Part shown: positions 1 to 8,333 of the stretch, piece after piece
Numbering within the stretch: position 1 is the first letter of the stretch
Layout: every line of letters starts with the position of its first letter
Source: Halosimplex aquaticum
GTDB lineage: Archaea > Halobacteriota > Halobacteria > Halobacteriales > Haloarculaceae
Length of the DNA: 64,000 nucleotides
NCBI RefSeq assembly: GCF_028747785.1
Contig: NZ_CP118158.1
Location: 1,426,001 to 1,490,000, forward strand
Direction of reading: 5' to 3'
Made by a program: the position numbers and the translations under genes
The notes under the pieces: generated by a model
Databases searched by the model: none
Told to the model about the DNA's origin: nothing
Seen by the model: only the letters and a program-made list of their open reading frames with translations

Positions 1-240
1 GACGAAATTCGTCGAGAGGTCGCCCGTCAGCGCGCCCAGCGCGTCGGCGTCGCCCAGATCCGCCGACAGCAGGACCTGTTCGTCGCTGCCGTCGCCCTCG
101 ATGACCTGGTACCCCTCCGCCTTCGCGCGGTCGACCTTGTTCGGGTCGCGTTCGATGAGGACCACGTCGTGTCCGCTGTCTTCGAGTGCCCGCGCCGTCC
201 GCAGTCCGACGCGGCCGGCACCCACGATAACGAATCGCAT
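1..240 (-). CDS. TrkA-N (RCK) NAD-binding protein, C-terminal part outside window
   Basis: The gene starts at 240 and runs off the left edge, so only the first 80 residues are visible. They form a Rossmann NAD-binding segment: VIVGAGRVG at residues 4-12 and VVLIERD at 26-32, whose acidic end would bind the NAD ribose. This is the RCK/TrkA-N domain that senses nucleotide and gates potassium uptake systems. It is divergent from the AsnC-type gene at 411, a pairing often seen in haloarchaea (family knowledge). Whether an RCK-C domain or a channel is attached cannot be seen. Confidence 0.8.
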   Translation of the reverse strand, partial: MRFVIVGAGRVGLRTARALEDSGHDVVLIERDPNKVDRAKAEGYQVIEGDGSDEQVLLSADLGDADALGALTGDLSTNFV

Positions 241-410
241 GTCAATCCGTACGGCGAGGCGGGGAATAAAGGTACCTCCGCCCGCCGCTCGCGACCCCGA
301 GACTCGCTCTGAACGAAGGTGTGTGTAATAGTGACACTCGGGCCGGTTTCTCGGGGTTTCGGAGCGTCGGGGGAAGGTTTTTGGCCCGCCCAGCAGAAGT
401 TTCGAGTACG

Positions 411-641
411 ATGGTGCGGGCCTTTATCATGGTGAAGACGGCGGCCGGAAAGTCAGAGGAACTCCTCGCGTCGATCCGGGACCTCGACGGCGTCGAAGAG
501 GCGCACATCGTCGCCGGGCAGTACGACATCATCGTCGAGGCGACGGGCGAGGAGGTGTACGACCTGATGCACGGGGTCGCGACGAAGCTCCGCGACCTCG
601 GCGGGGTCGCCGACACCAAGACGTACATCTGCCTCGACTGA
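411..641 (+). CDS. Stand-alone Lrp/AsnC ligand-binding (RAM) domain protein
   Basis: This 76-residue protein is the length of a single RAM/AsnC effector-binding domain with no helix-turn-helix. The pattern AFIMVKT, then a charged helix, then EAHIVAGQYDIIVEA and a C-terminal KTYICLD strand matches the beta-alpha-beta-beta-alpha-beta fold that binds amino acids and oligomerises in Lrp proteins. Lacking a DNA-binding domain, it probably acts as a small-molecule sensor or partner of another regulator. It is divergent from the TrkA-N gene at 240. The ATG at 411 is chosen because the domain begins there; the upstream in-frame stretch has no domain character. Confidence 0.85.
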   Translation: MVRAFIMVKTAAGKSEELLASIRDLDGVEEAHIVAGQYDIIVEATGEEVYDLMHGVATKLRDLGGVADTKTYICLD

Positions 642-698
642 GTTCCGCTCCGCCGTCCGCGATTCTCCGATGCGACCGCTCCGGGACCGCCGCCCCCG

Positions 699-1769
699 CT
701 AGTCCTGACCGGAGCGACCGCGTTCGACGACCTCGCGTCGCTGTGCGACGACCCGCGGCGGCAACTCGGCGTAGGCGTAGTCGAACGCCGCTTCCGGGTC
801 GGGTTCGGCCGTCGACTCCGCGGCCGCGACGGCCTCGTCCAGTTCCGCGTTCGCGCTCTCCCGAGCGTCGTCGACGAACGCCTCGTCGATCGCGCCGGCT
901 TCCCGCAGGTACTCGGCGGTGCGCTCCAGCGGGTCGGCGGTGCGCCACTCGGGCAGGTCTACGTCGCCGCGGTAGCGGTCCGGGTCGTCGCTGGTCGAGT
1001 GCGCGCCCTTGCGGTACGTGAGGCTCTCGACGAGCACCGGGTCGCCCGATCGCGCTCGCTCCCGGGACTCGGCGACGACTTCGTAGACCGCCAGCGGGTC
1101 GTTCCCGTCGACGCGGACGCCGTCGAAGCCGTAGGCGCTGGCCTTCTGCGCGATCGTCTCGCTTCGGGTCTGGCGCTCCTCGGGCAGGCTGATCGCCCAG
1201 TGGTTGTTCTCGCAGAAGAAGACGACCGGCGCCGAGAACACGCCCGCGAAGTTCATCGCCTCGTGGAAGTCCCCCTCCGAGGTGGCGCCGTCGCCGAGGT
1301 ACGCACAGACCGCGTGGTCCTCGCCGAGGTGCGTCGCCGCCATCCCCGCGCCGACGGCGTGGGGGAGTTGCGTCGCGATGGGCGTCGCCGCGGTGAAGGT
1401 GGTCCCGCGGCGGCCGTCGTGGCCTGTCCCGTCAGCCGAGTCGCCCGCGGCCGCTTCGGGTTCGAACCCCGAGAGGCCGCGCCGAAAGCGGAGGATGTCG
1501 GCCGGCGGCCGGCCGCGGGCGAGTTGCATCGCGTTCGACCGGTAGGTCGGGAACAGCCAGTCGTCGTCGGCCAGCGCGTGGGCCGCGCCGACCTGCGACC
1601 CCTCCTGGCCCTCGAAGGGGGGATAGCCGCTCATCCACCCTCTGCGCTGGAGCGCGACCGCCCGGTGGTCGAAGACGCGGGCGCGAACGATATCGCGCAG
1701 GAGCGACCGTGCTAGATCGGGATCGACGCTCGTCTCCTCCAGCGACCGCTCGCCGATGACGCGGTGCAT
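699..1769 (-). CDS. Thiamine-diphosphate 2-oxoacid dehydrogenase E1 component, alpha subunit
   Basis: The 356 residues match E1 alpha subunits of pyruvate or branched-chain 2-oxoacid dehydrogenases, which decarboxylate a 2-oxoacid on thiamine diphosphate and pass the acyl group to lipoyl-E2. The ThDP/Mg motif is clear: GDG at residues 159-161 and NN at 188-189 (GDGATSEGDFHEAMNFAG then CENNH). The N-terminal part has the expected YPPFEGQEGSQVGAA and FPTYRSNA segments. No E1 beta, E2 or E3 gene is adjacent on either side, which is unusual because these are normally an operon. The substrate (pyruvate, branched-chain or acetoin) cannot be decided from the sequence. Confidence 0.88.
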   Translation of the reverse strand: MHRVIGERSLEETSVDPDLARSLLRDIVRARVFDHRAVALQRRGWMSGYPPFEGQEGSQVGAAHALADDDWLFPTYRSNAMQLARGRPPADILRFRRGLSGFEPEAAAGDSADGTGHDGRRGTTFTAATPIATQLPHAVGAGMAATHLGEDHAVCAYLGDGATSEGDFHEAMNFAGVFSAPVVFFCENNHWAISLPEERQTRSETIAQKASAYGFDGVRVDGNDPLAVYEVVAESRERARSGDPVLVESLTYRKGAHSTSDDPDRYRGDVDLPEWRTADPLERTAEYLREAGAIDEAFVDDARESANAELDEAVAAAESTAEPDPEAAFDYAYAELPPRVVAQRREVVERGRSGQD

Positions 1770-1897
1770 CGGGTCGATTTTGGAGCGGACGGGGCAAAGC
1801 CGTTGTGTCGGGTCCGGGGAGTAGAACCTGCTGTCGGCGGTTTGCTGTCGGAAATTTCAGATAGAGTGAACGCCGCATCGGGTTCGGGAATCGACAG

Positions 1898-2174
1898 CAC
1901 CGTGAACAGGGTGAAAGCCCCCGCCGGTTCCGGTCGAGGCGCTCGCTGCGCTCCTCGGCCTTCGGCCTGCGGTGCTTACGTCGCGCGTCTTCCCGGAACC
2001 GGCGGCCCCTTTCATTCCCACCCGTGTCGGCTGATCGGCCAGTCTGTGCGGGCGGGAATAAAAGGGGCGAGCCGTTCGGCGAAGCACGGGACCTCAAGCA
2101 CCGCAGCGGAGCGAGGAGCGCAGAGCGTCCCGCGCGAGTCGAACGGCTCGGGGCTTTCACGCTGTTCGCGGTGT
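1898..2174. repeat. Long imperfect palindrome, about 275 bp
   Basis: The left half, starting with the segment around 1902-1920 (GTGAACAGGGTGAAAGCCCC), is repeated as its reverse complement at about 2150-2170. Inner blocks also pair: the CTTTCATTCCCACCC stretch near 2008-2022 with GGGCGGGAATAAAAGG near 2049-2064, and the GGAGCGCAGCGAGCG-type stretches in between. The symmetry centre is near 2036. The 523-bp gap between the E1 alpha gene (start 1769) and the membrane protein at 2294 holds this element and no convincing gene. Confidence 0.7.
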
Positions 2175-2293
2175 CGCTCGGATACTCACTCGCGACGCTG
2201 ATAGCCACGGCAGGTTCGCAATCGAACCCGCCGCTACCATCATCACTCACTCGCAGTCGACACCTCAAAGAGCGCGCGTCGCCAAGCCGGGGT

Positions 2294-2644
2294 ATGGTCA
2301 CGGCCATCGAGGCGCTCGAACTGGTCTTCATCCTGCTGGTCCACAGCGCCGTCGCCGCCCTGATGACCCGCTTTTTCCGCGTGCGCCTGAAGACGCGCTG
2401 GGGCGGGTTCCTCTACGCCGCCCTCATCGTCCCCGTCGCGCTCCTCCTCTCGACGCTGGTGTTCAGCGGCATCCTCCCGCTCGGCCCCGACCTGGGGTCG
2501 GCCGGCGTCGTCGTCACCGTCGTCATCCTCTTGCCCACGGTGACCGGCATCACCTTCGACTACTTCTGGATGCCCTCCCCCGACGAGGTCGACCTCCCCG
2601 AGCGCTGGGACGACGAACGGCCCAGTCGCTACGAGAACCGCTGA
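2294..2644 (+). CDS. Conserved haloarchaeal three-helix membrane protein
   Basis: The 116-residue product has three hydrophobic segments: residues 4-24 (ALELVFILLVHSAVAALM), about 36-60 (GGFLYAALIVPVALLLSTLVF) and about 68-90 (GVVVTVVILLPTVTGITF). It ends in an acidic cytosolic tail (DEVDLPERWDDERPSRYENR). No catalytic motif is visible and I do not recognise a function. The ATG at 2294 is chosen because the first membrane segment follows directly; the in-frame extension upstream lies inside the long palindrome and is not protein-like. Confidence 0.75.
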   Translation: MVTAIEALELVFILLVHSAVAALMTRFFRVRLKTRWGGFLYAALIVPVALLLSTLVFSGILPLGPDLGSAGVVVTVVILLPTVTGITFDYFWMPSPDEVDLPERWDDERPSRYENR

Positions 2645-2682
2645 TACGCAGAATCACCCTCGTTCCATTCCGTTCCGCTCCG

Positions 2683-3288
2683 TCACTCCCCGAGAACGTC
2701 GAGCACGGCGGATTCCACGTCCGCCAACACCGCCTCCTGCGAGCGGGTCGCGTCGACGCGGACGAACCGCTCGGGGTCGTCGTCGATCAGCCGTTCGTAG
2801 TTCTCGCGGACCGATTCGAGGAACTCGACCTGTTCCATCTTGTTCGTCGACCCGGCGCGGCGGGCCCCCGTCTCGGGGTCCACGTCGAGGTAGACGGTCG
2901 CGTCGGGCTTCCGGGTGAACGGCGCGTGGATCTCTCGGACGTAGTCGAGCGGGTCGGCGACGTCGAGGTGGGGGTAGTCGGCCAGCGTCGCGCCCTGGTA
3001 GGCGAACCGCGAGTCCGAGTAGCGGTCGGAGACGACGAGGCGGCCGTCGTCGAGAGCGGGTCGGATCGTCCGCGACAGGTGGTCGGCGTGGTCGGCGGTG
3101 TAGAGGAAGAGTTCGGCCACGGAGTCGGCGTCGGGATCGCCGATCGAGCGCTCGACGGCCTCGCCGTACCACGACGCCGTCGGTTCGCGCGTGAACACCG
3201 CGTCGTCGGGGACGGCGTCGCTCTCGGCCAGGTGGTCGGCCGCCGAGGACTTGCCGCTCCCGTCCAGCCCTTCCAGCGTGACGAGCAT
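2683..3288 (-). CDS. tmk: Thymidylate kinase
   Basis: This 201-residue enzyme phosphorylates dTMP to dTDP with ATP for DNA precursor synthesis. The P-loop GLDGSGKSS lies at residues 7-15 directly after the initiator region. The [12 protein letters not shown] segment carries the Asp-Arg pair that contacts the nucleotide, and [14 protein letters not shown] leads into the lid. An upstream in-frame start would add eight residues (MRAPRHSG), but homologues start at [14 protein letters not shown], so 3288 is used. The length fits the family. Confidence 0.93.
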   Translation of the reverse strand: MLVTLEGLDGSGKSSAADHLAESDAVPDDAVFTREPTASWYGEAVERSIGDPDADSVAELFLYTADHADHLSRTIRPALDDGRLVVSDRYSDSRFAYQGATLADYPHLDVADPLDYVREIHAPFTRKPDATVYLDVDPETGARRAGSTNKMEQVEFLESVRENYERLIDDDPERFVRVDATRSQEAVLADVESAVLDVLGE

Positions 3289-3411
3289 ACCCGAGTGTCT
3301 CGGTGCCCTCACGTAAACGACTCGGTGCCCCGATCGATGGTTCCGTTCGGGGACGGGACCGTCCGGTCGATCGGGTCTGGCGACGTTTCTCGCCCCTGAG
3401 AGGGTCGGCGG

Positions 3412-3873
3412 TCAGTCGTCGGCCGGCTCTTCCGGCGCGAAGACGTCCGCCGAGATGGCGCCCGTCTGTACGAGCATCGGAATCATCCCGACCTCCTGCC
3501 ACGTCTCGGCGAGTTGGCCGTCCTCGAACCGGTCGATCTCGATGCCGGTGATGGTTACCTCCTCGTTGGTCGGCTCGATGCCGCCCATCTCCCCGACGTG
3601 CGTGCCGGTCTGCTTCCAGCGGATCACGACGTGGTCTCCCGCCGCGAGGAGCTGTTCGATTTCGAGCGGTCCGTCGATGATGCCGGACCCCATCTCGGCC
3701 ATCAGTCGATACCCCTCGCGGCCGCGGGGCCACCCGGCGTCTTCCGGTATCGACGGGTCGTGGAGGACGTAGTCCTCGGCGACGACCTCGTCGATGACGT
3801 CGTAGTCGTGGTTCTGCCAGACGTCCTCGAAGATCCGCCGGGCGACGGCTTCGTTGTCTTCTGTTGTGGTCAT
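3412..3873 (-). CDS. SnoaL-like / ester cyclase family protein
   Basis: The 153 residues match the NTF2-like SnoaL-type family: an N-terminal helix (NEAVARRIFEDVWQNHDYDVIDEVVAEDYVLHDPS), then strands with VVIRWKQTGTH and ITGIEIDRFEDGQLAETWQEVG, ending near GAISADVF. Members are small cone-shaped barrels that act as cyclases, isomerases or binding proteins. The substrate cannot be inferred. The start at MTTTEDNEA (3873) is preferred over an in-frame start at 3921 that would add a Pro-rich segment. Confidence 0.82.
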   Translation of the reverse strand: MTTTEDNEAVARRIFEDVWQNHDYDVIDEVVAEDYVLHDPSIPEDAGWPRGREGYRLMAEMGSGIIDGPLEIEQLLAAGDHVVIRWKQTGTHVGEMGGIEPTNEEVTITGIEIDRFEDGQLAETWQEVGMIPMLVQTGAISADVFAPEEPADD

Positions 3874-4177
3874 TGTCTCCCCCGCACCTGGCGGGCGATC
3901 GACCGGAGGCATCGCGTCCACATTGTTATAACTGAGTGAACAGTGTGAAATGCTGTCCTATCCCCGGTCGTGAGAGCATCTTCGAAGAACCGGAGCGTAT
4001 CCGAGAGCCGACTCGCGAGACGAGGCTGTCGAGACGGCGGAAGGCGAGCGTTACCTCGAGTGGGTCGAACCGTACCGTCTCAGATCTCGCCTGCCAGTCG
4101 AGTCGAGTTCGCGGTCCCGCGGTACGGCTCTGACCGACCGCATCGAGGGCGGCGTGCCGAAATAGTAAAACCATATC
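3874..4177. other. Divergent intergenic region, no gene found
   Basis: This 304-bp gap separates two divergent genes and presumably holds both promoters. A short AT-rich stretch at about 3920-3950 (TTGTTATAACTG) lies upstream of the SnoaL-like gene, and AAATAGTAAAACCATAT at about 4160-4176 lies just before the propeller lipoprotein gene. No RNA gene or repeat was seen. Confidence 0.5.
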
Positions 4178-5500
4178 GTGACCACTACCGAGCAAATGGA
4201 CGAGGGGTTCTCACGACGGACGTTCCTGGGCGCTGTCGGCGCCGGCGCGGCGATCGGGCTCGCGGGCTGTCAGGCGGCCCCCGGCGAGGCGCTCGACAGG
4301 CCGGTGAAGACTGATACCGGACCGCTGGACGCGCTCGTCGAGACGCAGTTCCGGGGCGGCCTCCGGCGGCAAGGCGTCTACCCGGACGCGACGGTCCCGA
4401 CCGACCCGGAGGTCGAGTGGACGATCCGGGGGGTAAACACGGGCGATCACACCGCGGCGAAGGCGAGCCCGATCGAAGTGCCGGGCGGCGATATCGTCGT
4501 TCCGGGCGACAACCGGGAGATCCGGCGGGTCACGCCCGAAGGCGAGGAGGTCTGGACCGCGACCGTCGAGCGGACGGGCCGGGGCATCCACGGGACGCCC
4601 GCGGTCGTCGAGGGCGCGGTGTACATCGGCGCGTACGACGGCGCGCTGTACGCCTTCGACCTCGAGACCGGCGAGCGCTACTGGCGGACGAAACTCGGCG
4701 ACGCCATCGGGTCGAGCCCGGGGTACCACGACGGCACGATATACATCGCGGTCGAGTACTACGAGCCCAGCGGCGCGATGTTCGGCGTCGACGCCGTCAC
4801 CGGCGAGATCGAGTGGGAGGACCGGCGCCCGACGGACCACCCGCATTCGACGTGCGCGATCGACCGACAGGCCGGCCGCCTCGTCGTCGGCTCGAACGAC
4901 GGCGACCTCTACGCGTGGTCGTACCCCGACCTCGAGTTCCAGTGGACGTTCTCGACCGGCAGGCCGATCAAGGGACCGATCGCGACCCACGACGGGAGCG
5001 CCTTCTTCGGATCGTGGGACAAGACGGTGTACCGGGTCGCGCTCGACGACGGGACCAAGGAGTGGTCGTTCGAATCGAACGCGGAAGTGATGTCCGGCCC
5101 GGCCGTCGAGGCCGAGACGGGCACCGTCTACGTCGGGAGCCACGACTCGCGACTGTACGCCCTGACGGTCGACACCGGGCGCGAGCGGTGGTCGTTCGAC
5201 ACCGGCGGGTCGCTCATCGGCTGTCCGACGGTCACGAGCGAGCACGTCCTCGTCGGGTCGTACGACCACAACTGCTACGCGGTGGAGAAGGCGACCGGCG
5301 ACGAGGTGTGGGGCGTCGAGGGCGTCGGCGTCGTGTCGAGCGCGCCGCTGGTCGCCGACGGCGCCGTCTACTTCACCGACCGCGCGTCGAAGGCGTATCT
5401 GAACGGTGGCGGCGGCGAGAGCGAGGGCACCGACGCCGGATCGGGCGAGGAAGCGAAAAGCGGCGGCCTCTACAAGGTCGTCGAGCGCGGCGGGGAGTGA
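4178..5500 (+). CDS. Tat-exported lipoprotein with PQQ-type beta-propeller
   Basis: The N terminus has a twin-arginine signal (SRRTFLG, residues 12-18) followed by a hydrophobic stretch and a lipobox LAGC, so the protein should be exported folded and lipid-anchored. The rest of the 440 residues are repeats of the PQQ/BamB-like blade pattern: GALYAFDLETGERYWRTKLGD, GDLYAWSYPDLEFQWTF, SRLYALTVDTGRERWSF and HNCYAVEKATGDEVW. Typical enzyme residues of quinoprotein dehydrogenases are not evident, so a scaffold or binding role is more likely. A Gly/Ser-rich tail closes it. The GTG at 4178 and an ATG at 4196 are both possible starts. Confidence 0.85.
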   Translation: MTTTEQMDEGFSRRTFLGAVGAGAAIGLAGCQAAPGEALDRPVKTDTGPLDALVETQFRGGLRRQGVYPDATVPTDPEVEWTIRGVNTGDHTAAKASPIEVPGGDIVVPGDNREIRRVTPEGEEVWTATVERTGRGIHGTPAVVEGAVYIGAYDGALYAFDLETGERYWRTKLGDAIGSSPGYHDGTIYIAVEYYEPSGAMFGVDAVTGEIEWEDRRPTDHPHSTCAIDRQAGRLVVGSNDGDLYAWSYPDLEFQWTFSTGRPIKGPIATHDGSAFFGSWDKTVYRVALDDGTKEWSFESNAEVMSGPAVEAETGTVYVGSHDSRLYALTVDTGRERWSFDTGGSLIGCPTVTSEHVLVGSYDHNCYAVEKATGDEVWGVEGVGVVSSAPLVADGAVYFTDRASKAYLNGGGGESEGTDAGSGEEAKSGGLYKVVERGGE

Positions 5501-5531
5501 CGGCGGGAGACCGCCGCTGCGGCTGTTGATC

Positions 5532-6773
5532 TCAGGGCCGAGCGCGGAAGAGCGCGAGGTGACGGAGTATCGTCCGGTCTTCGAGTCCGCCGGCGAGCGC
5601 GCCCGAGAGGACGCCGATAGTGGCGATGAACGCGCCGATCCGGACGAGGTCGACGACGGTCACCACCGGGTCCTCCAGGCTGGGCCAGTTGGTCATCAGG
5701 TTCGGCGGAAAGACGACGAACTCGATGACGAGCATGATCCCGCCCACGAGGCTGAACAGGCCGACCATGCCGGCGACGAGGATGCAGAGGATGGCGACGT
5801 TGAGCAGCGCGACGTGTTCCGTGACGACGCCGCGGCGCTTGCGCGGGACGTTCAGGTTCAGCGAGAACACCACGTACGCCGCGGCCAGCAGGACGCTCAC
5901 CACGGCGAAGAGGACCGTCGTCGCGTTGTCGAGGTTGAGCCCGACGTCCCACGTCTCCGCGCTGAACACGAGGATGAGCGTCGGCGCGACGGCCGCAGTC
6001 GAGAGCTTCGGCAGCGAGAGCGGCAGCAGGGGCGCGCGGCTGGTCGCCAGCGCCCGGAGCAACTGCCGGCCGTTCCGCGCTGCGCTCAGCAGGTGGAACC
6101 ACACGAGCCAGGGGACGCTCCGGGACTCGACCTCCTCCTCGGGGATGGTCGTCGCGATGCGTTCGAGGTACTGACTCACGTCGGCCGCGAACTCGGGGAC
6201 CGAGGCGCGGTCGGGATCGAACTCGTAGGGCGCCATGACGCCGCCCGCGGGGTCGTGACCGGCGCCGAGCACGTGTCCGATCTGGTGGAGCAGCGCGGTC
6301 GCGCCGTTCCAGCGCACGGCCGCCGAGTCGAGCGGTCGCCGTGGCCGGTCGCGACCGCTGACGCGAAGCCGGTACGTGGAGACGACGGCGACGCGACTCA
6401 GCGGCGAGGCCAGGCCGGCCACGCGTCGGTGATTGCGCGACAGCAGCGGAACGTCGGTGACGACGGCTACCAGATCGTAGGGTCCCTCGACCATGCGCAG
6501 TGCGGCCTCGTCGAGGAACTGCGAGGGCCGGCGCGCGTCGGCGTCTGCGAGCGACTCGGGCTCCTCGGCGTGGAACCGCCAGCCCGCCTCGGTCGCCGCT
6601 TCGAGTTCGTCCGCGGCGTCGCCGGCGAGTCGCGCCGCGAACGCACTCATCCGCTCGGTGTCGGTCCCGGGGGACGTCGCGACCAGCAGTCCGACGTCGA
6701 CGACCGTGCTCCGGTCCGCGACCGCGCGCGCGGCGACCGGGTTCTCCGTCGCTCGCGGCGGCGACTCCTCCAT
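5532..6773 (-). CDS. Membrane protein with metzincin-like domain lacking the catalytic Glu
   Basis: This 413-residue protein has an N-terminal soluble half and about four hydrophobic segments in the C-terminal half (about 248-405). At residues 163-174 it reads HQIGHVLGAGHD, which is the metzincin zinc signature HExxHxxGxxH(D) with all three histidines and the glycine kept, but with Gln164 in place of the catalytic Glu. A Met-turn candidate (GGVMAPYEF, Met180) follows at the right distance. The flanking soluble part resembles archaemetzincin-type domains. It could bind zinc without cleaving peptides. The gene converges with the propeller gene, 31 bp apart. Confidence 0.75.
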   Translation of the reverse strand: MEESPPRATENPVAARAVADRSTVVDVGLLVATSPGTDTERMSAFAARLAGDAADELEAATEAGWRFHAEEPESLADADARRPSQFLDEAALRMVEGPYDLVAVVTDVPLLSRNHRRVAGLASPLSRVAVVSTYRLRVSGRDRPRRPLDSAAVRWNGATALLHQIGHVLGAGHDPAGGVMAPYEFDPDRASVPEFAADVSQYLERIATTIPEEEVESRSVPWLVWFHLLSAARNGRQLLRALATSRAPLLPLSLPKLSTAAVAPTLILVFSAETWDVGLNLDNATTVLFAVVSVLLAAAYVVFSLNLNVPRKRRGVVTEHVALLNVAILCILVAGMVGLFSLVGGIMLVIEFVVFPPNLMTNWPSLEDPVVTVVDLVRIGAFIATIGVLSGALAGGLEDRTILRHLALFRARP

Positions 6774-6825
6774 ACCTCGCGTTCGGCCGCTGGACGGAAA
6801 AAGCCGCTCTCGCGACGGGGACCGC

Positions 6826-7293
6826 TCAGTCGCCGCCCAGTTCCACGTCCGCGAGATAGCGTTCGACGTACTCGTGCAGGCCGTCCTCGTCGCCGGTGAC
6901 GAACCGGTAGTCGTCGTGTTGCTCGTCGAGTTCGATGGACTCCGCTGGGTCGGTCTGGCGAACGCGGTAGACGATATTGACGGTGTGCCGGGAATCGACG
7001 CCGTCGATCGAGGAGGCGTCCCAGAAGTGCTCGTAGACGCCGACGCGCTCCTCGACGGTCACCTCGACGCCGAGTTCCTCGCGAGCCACGCGGCGGGCGG
7101 CGTCCTCCAGCCGTTCGCCCTTGAAGAGGCGACTCCCCGGCCAGAACCACTCGCCTTTCGCCGGTTCCTTCGTCCGGTGGGCGAGCAAGGCCTGGCCGTC
7201 CCGCTCCAGCACGACCTCGACGCAGGCCTGCGGGACGCGGTTCAGTACCGTCGCGAACTCGTCTTCGGGGATGAACTCGTCGTGGACCTCCAT
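6826..7293 (-). CDS. Nudix hydrolase of the GDP-mannose mannosyl hydrolase type
   Basis: The 155-residue protein carries a Nudix box of the GDPMH variety: PGSRLFKGERLEDAARR followed by VAREELG, in which the usual Arg-Glu pair is altered as in GDP-mannose mannosyl hydrolases. The following segments YEHFWDAS and TVNIVYRV also match that subfamily. Members hydrolyse GDP-sugars or related nucleotide diphosphates. The exact substrate is inference. ATG at 7293 (MEVHDEF) is preferred; a further 15 upstream residues are Arg-rich and unlike the family. It is divergent from a second Nudix gene at 7429. Confidence 0.85.
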   Translation of the reverse strand: MEVHDEFIPEDEFATVLNRVPQACVEVVLERDGQALLAHRTKEPAKGEWFWPGSRLFKGERLEDAARRVAREELGVEVTVEERVGVYEHFWDASSIDGVDSRHTVNIVYRVRQTDPAESIELDEQHDDYRFVTGDEDGLHEYVERYLADVELGGD

Positions 7294-7428
7294 GGGGACG
7301 CATCGACCGGTGCGCCCTTCGGCGTTTCGAGGGACCACCGGCGAGTCGGGGCTCGGCCGTCCTCCGCCCGTCGCGCTCCACCGGCCACAGCCGATACCTC
7401 TAACTCGGTGGCGCCGCCGCTCTCCGCC

Positions 7429-7983
7429 ATGACCGACGAACTCGCCTGGGAGACGCTCGACAGCCGGACCTCCTACACCTGCGAGGGGTTCGATATCGTC
7501 ACCGACACCGTCTGCTTCCCGTCGGGCGAGGAGGCGGAGTTCGACTACCTCTCAGAGGGCGAGAGCGTCGTCGTCCTCCCCTTCACCGCCGACGGGGACG
7601 TGGTCGCCATCGAGCAGTGGCGCCAGCCGGTCGGCCGCGTGAACTGGGCGCTCCCCGCCGGCGGCATGGAACCGGAGGACACCGATCCCGAAGACTGCGT
7701 CGCCCGCGAACTCGAAGAGGAGACGGGGTATCGACCGAGGAGCGTCGAGCACCTCACGACTGTCGAACCCACGAACGGCTTCGCCGACGCCGTGTTCCAC
7801 TACTTCGTCGCCCGCGACTGCGAGCCGACGGGCGAGCAGGACCTCGATTACAACGAGGACATCCGCGTCGAGACAACGACGTTCGACGCGCTGGTCGACG
7901 CCGCCCGTCAGGACGAACTGCGCGACGGCCGGTCGATGCTCGGCGTGCTGTACTTCGCGCTGTTCGGTGAGATAGAACTGTGA
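7429..7983 (+). CDS. Nudix hydrolase, ADP-ribose pyrophosphatase-like
   Basis: The 184 residues follow the ADP-ribose pyrophosphatase plan: an N-terminal beta domain (FDIVTDTVCFPSGEEAEFDY), the substrate loop EQWRQPVGRVNWALPAGGM, and a Nudix core RELEEETGY carrying the metal-binding glutamates. A short insertion (EPEDTDPED) lengthens the spacing before the core. Such enzymes cleave ADP-ribose or similar nucleoside diphosphates to AMP plus a phosphorylated sugar. The start is the ATG at 7429, about 136 bp from the divergent Nudix gene. Confidence 0.87.
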   Translation: MTDELAWETLDSRTSYTCEGFDIVTDTVCFPSGEEAEFDYLSEGESVVVLPFTADGDVVAIEQWRQPVGRVNWALPAGGMEPEDTDPEDCVARELEEETGYRPRSVEHLTTVEPTNGFADAVFHYFVARDCEPTGEQDLDYNEDIRVETTTFDALVDAARQDELRDGRSMLGVLYFALFGEIEL

Positions 7984-8020
7984 AATCTTGAGTATCCCAC
8001 GGTGAATACGACGAGATACA

Positions 8021-8308
8021 ATGCCGGAGATGGTGATCAATGACGTACTCGCGTCACGGTTGGCGGATCTGCAGGATGCGGTCGAAGTGGAGATGGGTAT
8101 ATCGCTCACAAAAGAAGCCATCCTGTACGAACTCGTCGCGTCAGCACAGGAGTCACCGGACGAACTCATCGAATCGCTCGAAGAGGGTACAGTCCCGCTT
8201 TCAGAAGAAGAGCGTGAACGGATGGACGAGGGAATGTTCTCCTCGGGAGTCGAGACCGACGAAGGAGACATCGACGACATCCTCTACGGCGAGGAACACA
8301 ACCCTTAG
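8021..8308 (+). CDS. Small acidic protein, possible antitoxin-like DNA-binding protein
   Basis: The 95-residue product starts [35 protein letters not shown] and continues as acidic helices with an acidic C terminus ([13 protein letters not shown]). The first 45 residues could form a ribbon-helix-helix-like or helical dimer with a flexible acidic tail, as in VapB/RelB-type antitoxins, but no toxin gene lies next to it. Base composition is lower in GC than its neighbours. It ends 25 bp before tgtA. I do not assign a function. Confidence 0.6.
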   Translation: MPEMVINDVLASRLADLQDAVEVEMGISLTKEAILYELVASAQESPDELIESLEEGTVPLSEEERERMDEGMFSSGVETDEGDIDDILYGEEHNP

Positions 8309-8333
8309 GCCCGCCCGCCGGATATCGCGGGCA

